Source: DASQGA01 sp963722715
GTDB taxonomy: Bacteria; Actinomycetota; Thermoleophilia; Gaiellales; Gaiellaceae
DNA: 64,000 nt
NCBI GenBank assembly: GCA_963722715.1
Contig: CAVROA010000015.1
Coordinates: forward strand, 167,430-231,429
Direction of reading: 5' to 3'
Shown here: positions 9,068 through 17,786 of the stretch, one piece after another
Numbering within the stretch: the first letter of the stretch is position 1
How the letters are laid out: every line of letters begins with the position of its first letter
Notes under the pieces: model-generated
Told to the model about the DNA's origin: nothing
The model's input: only the letters and a program-made list of their open reading frames with translations
Databases searched by the model: none
Made by a program: the position numbers and the translations under genes

Positions 9068-9469
9068 ATGGCAACTCGAGAAGTAAGCGGTGGGACGGCT
9101 GGTCTCGTCGTTTTCGCGGGCGTGATGATGATGCTGATCGGCACCATGCACGCGCTCACCGGACTCTCGGCGCTCATCGAGAACGAGTTCTTCGTGGTCG
9201 GGCCGAACTACGCCTACGAGTTCGACGTGACCGCCTGGGGCTGGTTGCACTTGATCTTCGGCGTGATCCTTATCGCCGCGGGCTGGCAGGTCTTCACCGG
9301 GGCCACCTGGGCTCGAATCGTCGGCATGACGCTTGCTATGTTCAGTGCGATCGGGAACTTCCTTTTCATCCCCTACCAGCCCGTCTACGCCATCCTGATG
9401 ATCGCGCTCGCCGTGCTTGTGATTGGAGCGCTCGCGGCCTACTCGCCGCGCGACTCCCGGGCGGTTTAG
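9068..9469 (+). CDS. DUF7144-family membrane protein
   Basis: 133 residues from ATG 9068, which has an AGGAG Shine-Dalgarno at 9060-9064. Four membrane helices, with the family hallmarks of a first helix ending in HALTGLSALIENEFFVV, a TAWGWLHLIFG second helix and a short W-A-R loop (ATWARIVGM). The function of the family is not known. Two paralogues lie in this window (25337-25789 and 30674-31084). A copy of the repeated palindrome lies upstream. The frame upstream of the ATG is open but is not protein-like. Confidence 0.85.
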   Translation: MATREVSGGTAGLVVFAGVMMMLIGTMHALTGLSALIENEFFVVGPNYAYEFDVTAWGWLHLIFGVILIAAGWQVFTGATWARIVGMTLAMFSAIGNFLFIPYQPVYAILMIALAVLVIGALAAYSPRDSRAV

Positions 9470-9520
9470 GCCGTCGGGGGCCGTGCGCGCTACATCGGAC
9501 ACGCGACTGTCCTGATCGAG

Positions 9521-10192
9521 ATGGACGGGGTTCGCCTGGTGACGGATCCCGTCCTTCGAAACCGGGTGTGGCATCTGAGGCGACGCGTGCCGCTCGATGC
9601 CGCCGAGCTCAAAGGGATCGACGCCGCTCTTATCTCGCACGTCCACTTCGACCATCTCGACCGGCCTTCGCTGCGGATGCTCGGCACCAACGTCAAGGTC
9701 GTCACTCCCGTTGGCGCCCGCCGACTGCTTCGAGCCTTCTCAGAGGTGATCGAGGTCGATGTCGGCGACGAGGTGCAGATCGGCGACGTCACGGTGCGCG
9801 CAACCCGCGCCGAGCACCTAGCCCGCTTCCTCCTCAGGTCTGCGCCGTCGCTCGGGTTCGTGGTCTCCGGCTCGCGCCGCATCTACTTCGCCGGTGACAC
9901 GGACCTCTTCGAGGAGATGTCCGAGCTCGCCGGCTCGCTCGACATCGCGCTGCTACCAGTCGCCGGCTGGGGGTCGAAGGTCGGCGCGGGGCATCTCGAT
10001 CCGCTACGCGCCGCGAAGGCATTGCAGCTGCTCAGGCCACGCGTAGCCGTCCCGATTCACTGGGGCACCTTTTCGCCGTGGAACCAAAGTACGTCCGCCG
10101 ACCCGCCCGAAGCTTTCCTCCGGCACGCGGCCGAGCTCGCGCCCCAGGTCGAGGTCCGGATCCTCGCTCCGGGCGCCGCACTGACGTTCTGA
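9521..10192 (+). CDS. MBL-fold metal-dependent hydrolase (UlaG/YtkL-like), 5' end disrupted
   Basis: A metallo-beta-lactamase fold protein of the UlaG-like group, 223 residues from ATG 9521. The metal site is clear: SHVHFDHLD (H-x-H-x-D-H), a later GDTD and a C-terminal PIHWGTF. However, conserved family sequence continues upstream of the ATG: the in-frame codons from 9491 read YIGHATVLIE, the usual first strand, and no start codon exists between there and the TAG of the preceding gene at 9467. A GTG at 9483 would fit if one base were missing in the GCGCGC run at 9485-9490. I infer a one-base frame break near 9489; substrate unknown. Confidence 0.85.
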   Translation: MDGVRLVTDPVLRNRVWHLRRRVPLDAAELKGIDAALISHVHFDHLDRPSLRMLGTNVKVVTPVGARRLLRAFSEVIEVDVGDEVQIGDVTVRATRAEHLARFLLRSAPSLGFVVSGSRRIYFAGDTDLFEEMSELAGSLDIALLPVAGWGSKVGAGHLDPLRAAKALQLLRPRVAVPIHWGTFSPWNQSTSADPPEAFLRHAAELAPQVEVRILAPGAALTF

Positions 10193-10338
10193 GTCCGAGG
10201 CTGCGGGCGGCAACGCGACTCCGGCGGCCGGAAATGAGCAGCTGGCGCACGCATCGATCGTCGCCGCAAGACCCGGCCCCGCAGCAACCCGGTGACCAGA
10301 AGCAGGAATGACACATTTGCCTTGACGGGCCTCGATAC

Positions 10339-10359
10339 CTACCCTGTTCGAGGGGGTAG
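10339..10359. promoter_or_regulatory. Palindrome just upstream of the LuxR/MalT-like regulator
   Basis: CTACCC-N9-GGGTAG, an exact 6-bp inverted repeat ending six bases before the GTG start and overlapping the Shine-Dalgarno region. Different from the repeated TCAYCC-N5-GGRTGA motif. It could be an operator for this regulator or a small hairpin in the leader. Confidence 0.4.
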
Positions 10360-10365
10360 AGGGGA

Positions 10366-12666
10366 GTGGCAGTGCCGCAGTGCATCGAGAGCCGAGGGAC
10401 CAAGAGCGCCACTATCCCCGGGAAGGAAGCGCCGAAGGCGTTCGAGCTTCTGCAGTCCAAGCTGCACGTCCCGTGGCAGCGGCAGGCGCTCGTCGAGCGC
10501 ACGGGACTCATCGACCGACTCTCCCGCGCGCGGGATCGTCGCTTCGTCAGCGTCGTGGCGCCACCGGGATACGGGAAGACGACGACCCTCTCTCAGTGGG
10601 CGGCGCGCGACGGTCGCGAGTTCGCTTGGGTGTCGCTCGACCACCGCGACAACGACCCAGTTGTACTCCTCACGTACATCGCCGAGGCGCTGAACGCCCA
10701 CGAGACAGTCGAGCCTGCGGTGTTCAAAGCACTCACGGCCACCGGCAACTCGCTGTGGGCGAGAGGCCTTCCCGGTCTCGGCTCCGCGCTGGCTTCTCGG
10801 CGCAAACCTGTCGTGCTCGTCCTCGATGACGTGCACGAGCTCGAGAACCACGACTGTCTCGACGCCCTGATAGCGCTACTCCTCCACGTACCGGAGGGCT
10901 CGCAGCTGGTGCTCTCCGGGCGTTCCGAGGCCCGGCTCGGGCTCCCGAAGCTCCGTGCCGACGGCGAGTTGCTGGAGCTGGGGCCGGCGGCACTAGCTCT
11001 GAACGACGCCGAGGCGCACGCGCTCCTCGTTGCGGCGGGTGCGGACGTGGCCGAGGACCAGGCCGCAGAGCTGAACAAGCGGGCCGAGGGCTGGGCCGCC
11101 GGGCTCTACCTTGCGGCGCTCTCACTTGGCGGCGACAGCTCGTCATTCGCGTCGTTCAGCGGCGACGATCGCTTCGTCACGGACTACCTGAGGGCAGAGG
11201 AGCTCGCCGGCGTGGAGCCGGCGAAGCTCGAGTTCCTGCTTCGGACCGCCGTCCTCGACCGCATGAGCGCCGCATTATGTGACGCGGTGCTCGAGCGCGA
11301 CGACTCGGCGCAGATGCTCGAGCAGCTGGAGCAGGAGAACCTGTTCGTCGTCCCCCTCGACCACCGGCGCCGCTGGTTCCGCTACCACCGTCTCTTCAGG
11401 GAGATGCTCCAGGCCGAGCTCGAGCGACGCGAGCCTGAGCTTGCCGTAACTCTCAACCGCAGGGCGGCTTCGTGGTCTGAGTCGAACGGCCAACTGGAGC
11501 TCGCGATCGACTACGCAGCCGCAGCCGGCGACACCGACGAGCTCGCCCGGCTCGTTACCGCGTGCGCGTTTCAGTACTACCGTGGCGGCCGCGTCACCAC
11601 TCTCGAGCGCTGGCTCGCGAAGTTCGACGATGCGGCGCTACTCGAGCGATACCCCGCGATCGCGGTGTTGGGGGTTTGGATCCACGCGTTGCGCGGCCGA
11701 CCCGACGCCGCCGAGCGTTGGGCACTGGCAGTCGAGACTTCCCAGTCCGAGGGCCCTATGCCCGATGGGAGCCCCTTCGACGCCTGGCAGGCCACGGTCC
11801 GCGCCTTGCTCTGCAGAAAGGGCGTCGAGCAGATGCAGCTCGACGCCGAGCTCGCGGCGTCACACCTGCCGGCGGGGAGTCCGTGGCGTCCGGTCTCCGT
11901 CCTCCTGCACGGGGTGGGGTTGCTGCTCTCGGGAGACCTCGACCGAGCGGAGTCAATCTTGGAGCAAGCTGCGGAGCTGGCGCACGCCGAAGGATCGGTC
12001 TGGGCCGGCCTCGTGGCGCGCTCCGAGCTGGCGCTGCTCGCGCTGGAGCGAGGTGACCTCCCCGCAGCGGAGTCGGAACTCGTCCTGGCCGGCGCGTTCA
12101 TCGACGACGTGACGTCGACGGACTACGTTGTGACCACGATGCTGCTGGCCGTCACGGCGAGGGTCGCAGTCGCCAAGGGGCAAGGCGCGCGAGCACGGAA
12201 GACGCTCTTGCGCGCCCAGCGCATGCGTCCGATGATGACGTACGCCTTGTCTTGGTTCGCAGTCCAGGCTCAGCTCGAGCTCGCGAAGGCGCATCTGGCC
12301 CTGTCGGACGCACATGGCGCGGCGACGCTCTCCCGCGACGCAGACGACATTCTTCATCGACGCCCCAGGCTCGGCACGCTCGTTGCGGAAGCCGAAGGGG
12401 TGCGAACGAAACTCTCGACGGTCGCAGACCAGTCGTCTGGCTGGGCATCCACGCTCACTGCGGCGGAGCTTCGCTTGCTGCCCCTGCTGACCACCCACCT
12501 CTCGTTCCGGGAGATCGCGGAGCGGCTGTTCGTTTCCCGCAATACCGTGAAAACCCAGGCGATCTCCGTCTACCGGAAGCTCGATGCGTCGAGCCGAAGC
12601 GAGGCGATCGATCGGGCCGTCGAGCTGGGGCTCGTGGACGCATCCCCGGCGTCCCGCGCCATCTAA
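10366..12666 (+). CDS. MalT-like STAND LuxR-family transcriptional regulator (LAL type)
   Basis: 766 residues from GTG 10366, preceded by AGAGGGGA. An N-terminal NTPase has a Walker A loop APPGYGKTTT (residues 65-74) and a Walker B VVLVLDDVHEL (about 146-156), with the winged-helix/TPR-like arm of MalT proteins in the middle (residues about 300-680). The C-terminus (about 700-760) is a LuxR helix-turn-helix: LSFREIAERLFVSRNTVKTQ. MalT-type regulators are ATP-dependent activators switched by a small inducer bound to the central domain. It sits at the head of a run of genes that share the operator-like palindrome, whose right half resembles the E. coli MalT box, making it the leading candidate for the regulator of that set. 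Confidence 0.93.
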   Translation: MAVPQCIESRGTKSATIPGKEAPKAFELLQSKLHVPWQRQALVERTGLIDRLSRARDRRFVSVVAPPGYGKTTTLSQWAARDGREFAWVSLDHRDNDPVVLLTYIAEALNAHETVEPAVFKALTATGNSLWARGLPGLGSALASRRKPVVLVLDDVHELENHDCLDALIALLLHVPEGSQLVLSGRSEARLGLPKLRADGELLELGPAALALNDAEAHALLVAAGADVAEDQAAELNKRAEGWAAGLYLAALSLGGDSSSFASFSGDDRFVTDYLRAEELAGVEPAKLEFLLRTAVLDRMSAALCDAVLERDDSAQMLEQLEQENLFVVPLDHRRRWFRYHRLFREMLQAELERREPELAVTLNRRAASWSESNGQLELAIDYAAAAGDTDELARLVTACAFQYYRGGRVTTLERWLAKFDDAALLERYPAIAVLGVWIHALRGRPDAAERWALAVETSQSEGPMPDGSPFDAWQATVRALLCRKGVEQMQLDAELAASHLPAGSPWRPVSVLLHGVGLLLSGDLDRAESILEQAAELAHAEGSVWAGLVARSELALLALERGDLPAAESELVLAGAFIDDVTSTDYVVTTMLLAVTARVAVAKGQGARARKTLLRAQRMRPMMTYALSWFAVQAQLELAKAHLALSDAHGAATLSRDADDILHRRPRLGTLVAEAEGVRTKLSTVADQSSGWASTLTAAELRLLPLLTTHLSFREIAERLFVSRNTVKTQAISVYRKLDASSRSEAIDRAVELGLVDASPASRAI

Positions 12667-12667
12667 T

Positions 12668-12684
12668 TCACCCGCTCGGGGTGA
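12668..12684 (+). promoter_or_regulatory. Operator-like palindrome, site b
   Basis: TCACCC-GCTCG-GGGTGA followed by TGC; a perfect 6-bp inverted repeat. It begins two bases after the regulator stop codon and ends 43 bases before the GTG start at 12728. Confidence 0.65.
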
Positions 12685-12727
12685 TGCTTTCGCACGCGAG
12701 TAGGCGTCCAATGTGGAGAGCAGTTCC

Positions 12728-13075
12728 GTGGAGGATTACAAGCTCACGCTTCGCAAGCTCTCGCTTCGCGACGACCGTTTCATCGACTCGCTCCTCGGTA
12801 AGGATCGCGCCAGTGCAAGCGTCTCGGGAATCGACCCGGTATCCCATGCCCTATTACGAATCGCTGCACTCATCGCGATCGACGCCGCTCCGCCCTCGTA
12901 CATGAGCGCGGTCGAAGCCGGACTGGACGCCGGCGCGTCCTACGACGAGATCGTCGGAACGCTCATCGCGGTGATGCCGATCGTCGGAGTCCCGCGAGTA
13001 GTCTCTGCGGCTCCGAACCTCGGGCTCGCGCTCGGCTACGACGTTTCGGCGGCACTCGAACTGGTCGACGGCTAG
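12728..13075 (+). CDS. Carboxymuconolactone decarboxylase-fold protein lacking the catalytic cysteines
   Basis: I prefer GTG 12728 (GGAGAG Shine-Dalgarno seven bases upstream) over GTG 12713; this gives 115 residues. The helical pattern HALLRIAALIAIDAAP then SYMSAVEAGLDAGASYDEIVGTLIAVMPIVGVPRVVSA is that of the CMD/AhpD superfamily. It contains no cysteine at all, so it cannot be an AhpD-type peroxidase; it is closer to gamma-CMD-like proteins of unknown activity. A regulated promoter is suggested by palindrome b directly upstream. Confidence 0.82.
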   Translation: MEDYKLTLRKLSLRDDRFIDSLLGKDRASASVSGIDPVSHALLRIAALIAIDAAPPSYMSAVEAGLDAGASYDEIVGTLIAVMPIVGVPRVVSAAPNLGLALGYDVSAALELVDG

Positions 13076-13199
13076 CTCTACCGACGAGGGCGCTTCCCTC
13101 TCAGTAGCAAGGAGACCGCGGTCACGATCCGCGACGCGCGCTCGTCACGATCACCGGCCGCAGCGTGTCGCGATCCTGTCGAACTGGTGCCTCGCCTCA

Positions 13200-13216
13200 T
13201 CGCCCAAAGGGGATGA
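13200..13216 (+). promoter_or_regulatory. Operator-like palindrome, site c' (weak)
   Basis: TCGCCC-AAAGG-GGATGA. Weaker match, but it stands exactly 37 bp before site c, the same spacing as between sites e and f. Confidence 0.35.
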
Positions 13217-13236
13217 ACCGGCTGTCGCAGCCTCAA

Positions 13237-13253
13237 TCATCCGCACCGGGTGA
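13237..13253 (+). promoter_or_regulatory. Operator-like palindrome, site c
   Basis: TCATCC-GCACC-GGGTGA followed by TGC. It ends 40 bases before the small reading frame at 13294 and 131 before the ZIP-like gene. Confidence 0.65.
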
Positions 13254-13293
13254 TGCAGGATCGTGCGCACCGAGCAAGGGTTGGGCGGCACCG

Positions 13294-13392
13294 ATGCTCC
13301 TGCTGCTCGCTCTGCTGGTCCTCACCGTCCTGCCCTCGCCGAGGAACATCATGGCGCCCGTGCAGGGCGGCCGAGAGGCGGCCCGTGCTTGA
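13294..13392 (+). CDS. Possible 32-residue membrane peptide
   Basis: ATG 13294 begins LLLLALLVLTVLP, a single hydrophobic helix, then PSPRNIMAPVQGGREAARA, and stops at TGA 13390-13392, overlapping the ZIP-like start by eight bases. That layout suggests translational coupling. A similar DNA stretch (GATGCTCC..CTCGCTCTGCTG) recurs at about 14149, so it may instead be part of a duplicated leader. Low confidence that it is a stable protein. Confidence 0.3.
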   Translation: MLLLLALLVLTVLPSPRNIMAPVQGGREAARA

Positions 13393-14083
13393 GGCATTCG
13401 GCCTCGGCGTGCTCGGAGCGTCGTCCCTACTGTTCGCCGGTCTGGTTGCCTGCTGGCTTGACGTGCCCCCCCGCCTCATCGGCATCCTCGCCGGCTTTGG
13501 CGCCGGGGCGCTGATCGCAGCGATCTCCTTCGATCTCGTCGTGGAAGCAGAAGACGTGCTCGAGCGGTGGCAGTTCGCCCTGTGGATGCTGGTCGGAGTG
13601 GCCGTCTTCCTGCTCGCCGACAAGGTGGTGGAGACGCGCTTCGGCCAGGCGGGAGTGGGCGGTGCGATGGGCATCGTCGTCGGCTCCGTGGTGGACGGGG
13701 TGCCAGAGTCGATCATCTTCGGGATCCAGGTCGGAACGGACTTCCCGATCAGCTTGAGTTTCATGGCTGCTGTGTTCGTCTCCAACATCCCTCAGAGCAT
13801 CGCACCGTCCGCCGACCTGTCGGCTGCCGGATGGACGGCGCGACGCGTCGGAACACTCTGGTTCTGGGTTGTGCTCGCATGCGGCATCGCGGCGGCTCTC
13901 GGCTTCCTGGCCACTGATGTGACCTCCGACGCTCAGGGCGGCCGAGCGGCGGCCCTCGCTGCGGGCGGCCTCCTCGCCATGCTCACCAACTCGCTGATGC
14001 CGTTCGCCTTCGAGCGTGGGCGGGCGCTTGCAGGCGCGGCGACCGCTGTCGGGTTCTGCCTTTCCCTACTGGGCAGCAGCTGA
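13385..14083 (+). CDS. ZIP-like metal transporter family membrane protein
   Basis: 232 residues from GTG 13385, with GAGAGGCGG upstream. Seven to eight helices. Helix IV-like GSVVDGVPESIIFG and helix V-like FVSNIPQSIAPSADL resemble the metal-binding helices of ZIP transporters (H-N/D-x-x-E patterns), but with Asp/Glu/Asn and no histidines, so the metal and even the transport activity are uncertain. Upstream palindromes c' and c suggest shared regulation with its neighbours. Confidence 0.78.
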   Translation: MLEAFGLGVLGASSLLFAGLVACWLDVPPRLIGILAGFGAGALIAAISFDLVVEAEDVLERWQFALWMLVGVAVFLLADKVVETRFGQAGVGGAMGIVVGSVVDGVPESIIFGIQVGTDFPISLSFMAAVFVSNIPQSIAPSADLSAAGWTARRVGTLWFWVVLACGIAAALGFLATDVTSDAQGGRAAALAAGGLLAMLTNSLMPFAFERGRALAGAATAVGFCLSLLGSS

Positions 14084-14188
14084 CGCGTGGGCGGGTCCGC
14101 GAATCACGCCGTTGGATGAACTCGGGCGGTGCGATCGGACGCCCCGATGCTCCTTGTACTCGCTCTGCTGCTCTGCGAGCGCTACGAC

Positions 14189-14205
14189 TCGTCCAGATCG
14201 GGTGA
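14189..14205 (+). promoter_or_regulatory. Operator-like palindrome, site d
   Basis: TCGTCC-AGATC-GGGTGA followed by TGC; ends 56 bases before the ATG at 14262. Confidence 0.6.
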
Positions 14206-14261
14206 TGCGCGCTCCGATCGCGCCTGTAGCGTCGAGTCGACAGCAATCAAGGGAGAAGCCA

Positions 14262-14444
14262 ATGTGGTGGGGAATCGGCGGCCTCGCGGCGCTCGTGTAC
14301 ATCGTCCTGATCATCACGCTGGGCGTGACAACGCTTCGTAAGGGCCACTGGGTAATGTTCGTCGTGGGAATCTTCCTGCCCCTGTTCTGGATCATCGGCG
14401 CCTTGATGCCGCCGACGGATACGGCGGCGAGGCAACCGGCGTAG
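14262..14444 (+). CDS. Small two-helix membrane protein
   Basis: 60 residues from ATG 14262 with a GGGAGAAG ribosome-binding site. Helix 1 is GLAALVYIVLIITLGV, then a TLRKGHW loop, then helix 2 VMFVVGIFLPLFWIIGALM and a short polar tail. The layout resembles the PLDc_N/superinfection-immunity-like small membrane proteins seen at 26950 and 21167. Function unknown. Preceded by palindrome d. Confidence 0.75.
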   Translation: MWWGIGGLAALVYIVLIITLGVTTLRKGHWVMFVVGIFLPLFWIIGALMPPTDTAARQPA

Positions 14445-14600
14445 CCCTCCAGGAGGCCGGCAGGTCGAAGCGGCGGACACGCGAGCCCGCAGCGACCGGC
14501 GGCCGAGCCACTTCCGCGTACGCAAATACGATGACGTGGAGCACCGCGCCGGCGAGGACGAGGGCGTGTTCGTGGCGGCCGCGGTCGCCCCTCCGGGCGC

Positions 14601-15758
14601 GTGCGGACTAGGATCACGGAGTTGACGACGACGTCGCCCGTGACCGAAGCCGCCCCTGGACGGCGTTATCCCGGCCTTCCCTTCGGCGACCCTTCTCGGC
14701 GACGGCGACTCGTCAAGGTGGCGGGATGGGTGCTCGGCATCGCCTTGTTGCTCATCGTGCTCCAGCTGCTCGGCGTCGACGTCTGGGACTGGCTCTCGCA
14801 GCTCTGGGATCAGATCAAGGCGGTTCCGGCCCAATACATCGTTGCCGGTCTCCTCTTCCAGACGGGCCAGACGGTCCTCGCGGGACTGTCCTACTACGGC
14901 ATCTTGAGCGCTGCGTACCCGGGAGAGGTCATGTTCGCGCCCATCGTTGCCGCCTATGCGGTCGGCGTGGCCATGAACGGGTTCCTGCCGGCGAACATGG
15001 GGACCTTCGTGACGCTGGTGATGTTCGTGGCGATCATTCCGAGCACGACATTCGCCGGTTCGTTGGCGGCCTACCTCGTGCAGAAGATCTTCTTCACGAT
15101 CGTGGGCACCTTCGTCTACCTGTACCTCTTTCTCTCGGTCCCAGGCTCGTTTGACGAGAACCTCGGCAACATCTCCGAACATCCGGCAATGACGATCGTG
15201 ATCGTGGCCGGCGGCGGCATGCTGATCGTGATTCTCGGACGCATCTTCTGGCGGCAGGTCAAGAAGCTGTGGGCGCAGGCGAAGAAGGGCGGCGCAATCC
15301 TCGCGCACCCCAAGCGGTACATGACCAGAGCGTTCCTGCCCTCGTTCGGTTCCTGGCTCTGCAAGCTGGCCGTGATCGGCATCTTCCTGGCAGCCTTCGC
15401 TATCCCGGTCACGTTCGAGTCGATCATGTGGATCGTCGGTTCGGGCTCGCTGGCGAACGTCGTGTCGTTCACGCCCGGCGCCGTCGGCATCACCCAGGCG
15501 ACGAACGCGCTGGCACTGAACACATGCTGCGACGTCGCAAACGAGACGGCCGTCGCCTACTCGTCCGCTCAGCAGCTGATCGTCACGGCCTGGAACGTCG
15601 TGTTCGCGCTCGTACTCGTGGTGCTCGTCTTCGGCTGGACCGGCGGCAAGGTGCTCGTCGGCGGCGCGTACGTCGATGCGAAGGACAAGGTCGCGGAGCA
15701 GAAGGAGCAGCGAGCCACGAGGAAAGCGGAGAAGCGGGCGGCGAAGGACGCGGAATGA
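14601..15758 (+). CDS. UPF0104/lysylphosphatidylglycerol-synthase-type transmembrane protein
   Basis: 385 residues (GTG 14601; TTG 14622 is an alternative), about eight helices with the family features VAMNGFLPANMGTF near residue 125 and SFTPGAVGITQATNAL near 290. The tail is strongly basic (EQKEQRATRKAEKRAAK). This flippase-like domain is found in MprF and AglD-type proteins. It heads a four-gene run with ATGA and GTGA overlaps reaching to 19239, so the set is probably one operon. Confidence 0.85.
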   Translation: MRTRITELTTTSPVTEAAPGRRYPGLPFGDPSRRRRLVKVAGWVLGIALLLIVLQLLGVDVWDWLSQLWDQIKAVPAQYIVAGLLFQTGQTVLAGLSYYGILSAAYPGEVMFAPIVAAYAVGVAMNGFLPANMGTFVTLVMFVAIIPSTTFAGSLAAYLVQKIFFTIVGTFVYLYLFLSVPGSFDENLGNISEHPAMTIVIVAGGGMLIVILGRIFWRQVKKLWAQAKKGGAILAHPKRYMTRAFLPSFGSWLCKLAVIGIFLAAFAIPVTFESIMWIVGSGSLANVVSFTPGAVGITQATNALALNTCCDVANETAVAYSSAQQLIVTAWNVVFALVLVVLVFGWTGGKVLVGGAYVDAKDKVAEQKEQRATRKAEKRAAKDAE

Positions 15759-17786
15759 CGCCGCCGCCGCCGCCGCCTGTCGCGTATGGGGAGGCCGTGG
15801 CCGTCAACTGGCAACCTGAGCGCCCTCGGTTCAAGCCGCTCCGACTACTGCTGTCGTGGGCCTTGACCGCCACGGCGCTGTGGGTGGCGGCGGCGATCCT
15901 GCCCGGAGTCGACATCGAGGGAGCCGCCGGCGCGTTCGGCGTGGCCGCCGTCGTCGCCGTGTTGAACGCGCTGCTCCCGCCCCTGGTTGCGGCGTTGCGG
16001 CTGCCGTTCATGCTCGCCCTGGGCTTTCTGCTCGTGCTGGCGGTCAACGCCCTCGTACTGAAGCTCGCCTCCGATCTGCTCGAGAACACCTTCGTGGTGG
16101 ACAGCTTCGGCTGGGCCCTGCTGGCGGCGCTCCTGGTTGCAGCCGTGAGCGTCGTTCTCGAGGTGATCTTCGGAACGAACGACGACGACACCTACACGCT
16201 GCGTGTCGTCCAGCGCATTGCCCGCCGACAGGGCGGCGGCGCCCGCACGGACGAGCCGGGGATCATCTTCCTCGAGATCGACGGACTCGCGCTCCCCGTC
16301 CTCCGGAGGGCAATGCGGGACGGGAACGCGTCCACCATGGCCCGCTGGATCGCGGAAGGCACACATGGGCTAACGGAGTGGGAGACCGACCTGTCCTCGC
16401 AGACCGGGGCGAGCCAGGCGGGAATCCTGCTCGGCTCGAACGAGGACATCCCTGCGTTCCGGTGGGTGGACAAGGAGAGCGGGATGCTGACGGCATGCTC
16501 GGCGCCGGACGACTGCGCACGCATCGAGCGGGAGCGGGCCACGGGCATCGGCCTCCTGGTCGACGGCGGCTCGAGCCGCGGCAACCTGCTCTCGGGTGAG
16601 GCCGAGGAGGTGATCCTGACCGTCAGCCGGATGGAGGCCGAGAAGCGGGCGAATCCCGGCTACCGCGCCTTCTTTGCGAACGGATTCAACGTCACACGGG
16701 CGCTCGTTTTGTTCGCATTCGAGGTCCTGCTCGAGTGGACGGCGGCGCTCCGGGCGATCCGTCGCGACGTGCAACCCCGGGGCCACCGCGGCGGCATCTA
16801 CCCCTTCCTCCGCGGCGCGATGTGCGTGATCGTCCGCGACCTGATCGTTTACGGCGTCCTCACGGACATGATGCGCGGCCGTCCGGCGGTCTACGCCACC
16901 TTCTCGAGCTACGACGAGGTCGCACACCACTCGGGGCTCGAGCGCGCCGACACCCTGGAGGCGCTGCGCAAGCTCGACCAGCAGTTCGGCCGCATCGACC
17001 GTGCGCGCCAGTACGCGCCCCGGCCCTACGAGATCGTCGTGCTCTCGGACCACGGGCAGACGCAAGGAGCGACGTTCAAGCAGCGCAACGGGTACGGCCT
17101 CGACGAGCTCGTCGAGCGCTCGCTCGAGCACGGAACCGTCCAGGAGATCGCCGACGGCGACGAGCAGCACGCGATGGTCGGGCTCGCCGTCGGCGAGGCG
17201 ACGGGGAAGCAAAAGAGTGGAGAAGCGCTCGAAGAAGGACGTCTCGGACCGGACTGTTGTCGTACTGGGTTCAGGCAACCTCGGCCTTATCTCGCTGATG
17301 GAGGAGCCACGCAGGCTCACGCTCGAGGAGCTCGACGAGCGCCACCCGCGGCTGATCCCCACACTTCGGGCGCACCCACACGTCGGCTGGCTCCTCGTTC
17401 GCTCCTCGGAGCGCGGGCCCGTCGCGCTCGGGTCCGCAGGTGCCCATTACCTCGCCGAGGGAACTGTCGAGGGGGAGGATCCGCTGGCGTCGTTCTCGCC
17501 GAACGCGCCCCACCATCTCCTACGAACGGACGGGTTTCCTCACGTGGCCGACATCATGGTCGGGAGCTTCTACGACCCGGATCTCGAAGAGGGCTGCGCG
17601 TTCGAAGAGCTGATCTCCTTCCACGGCGGGTTGGGTGGGCCTCAGACACGAGCGTTCATCCTGTACCCGGTCGGATTCCCGCTTCCCGACGACGCCATTG
17701 TCGGCGCCGCAGGAGTCCACGGTGTCCTTTCCGCCTGGCGTAGGTCGCTCAAGGGCGACCGAGCCGGCGCTCTCACCTCGCCGTGA
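15755..17786 (+). CDS. Holin-4_2 domain fused to alkaline-phosphatase-superfamily phosphodiesterase (one frameshift)
   Basis: ATG 15755 overlaps the preceding stop (ATGA). Residues about 20-140 hold four helices of the phage-holin-4_2 type (LRLLLSWALTATALWVAAAILPGVDI). From about 170 follows an alkaline-phosphatase-superfamily domain: IIFLEIDGLA, later YDEVAHHSG and VLSDHGQTQG (metal ligands Asp, His, His). Protein-like sequence then moves to the +1 frame: the reading continues as RVEKRSKKDVSDRTVVVLG to TGA 17784-17786. Removing one A from the AAAA run at 17211-17214 restores one frame of about 676 residues. It may hydrolyse lipid-linked or exported phosphodiesters; substrate unknown. Confidence 0.85.

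Noticed and set aside
14104..14119. TCACGC-CGTT-GGATGA
   Set aside because: The centre is four, not five bases, and all other copies keep five; may be chance.
14247..15308. Long minus-strand open frame opposite the UPF0104 gene
   Set aside because: Composition is His/Arg/Asp-rich as expected of a reverse-strand shadow in GC-rich DNA; the plus strand has a clear membrane protein.
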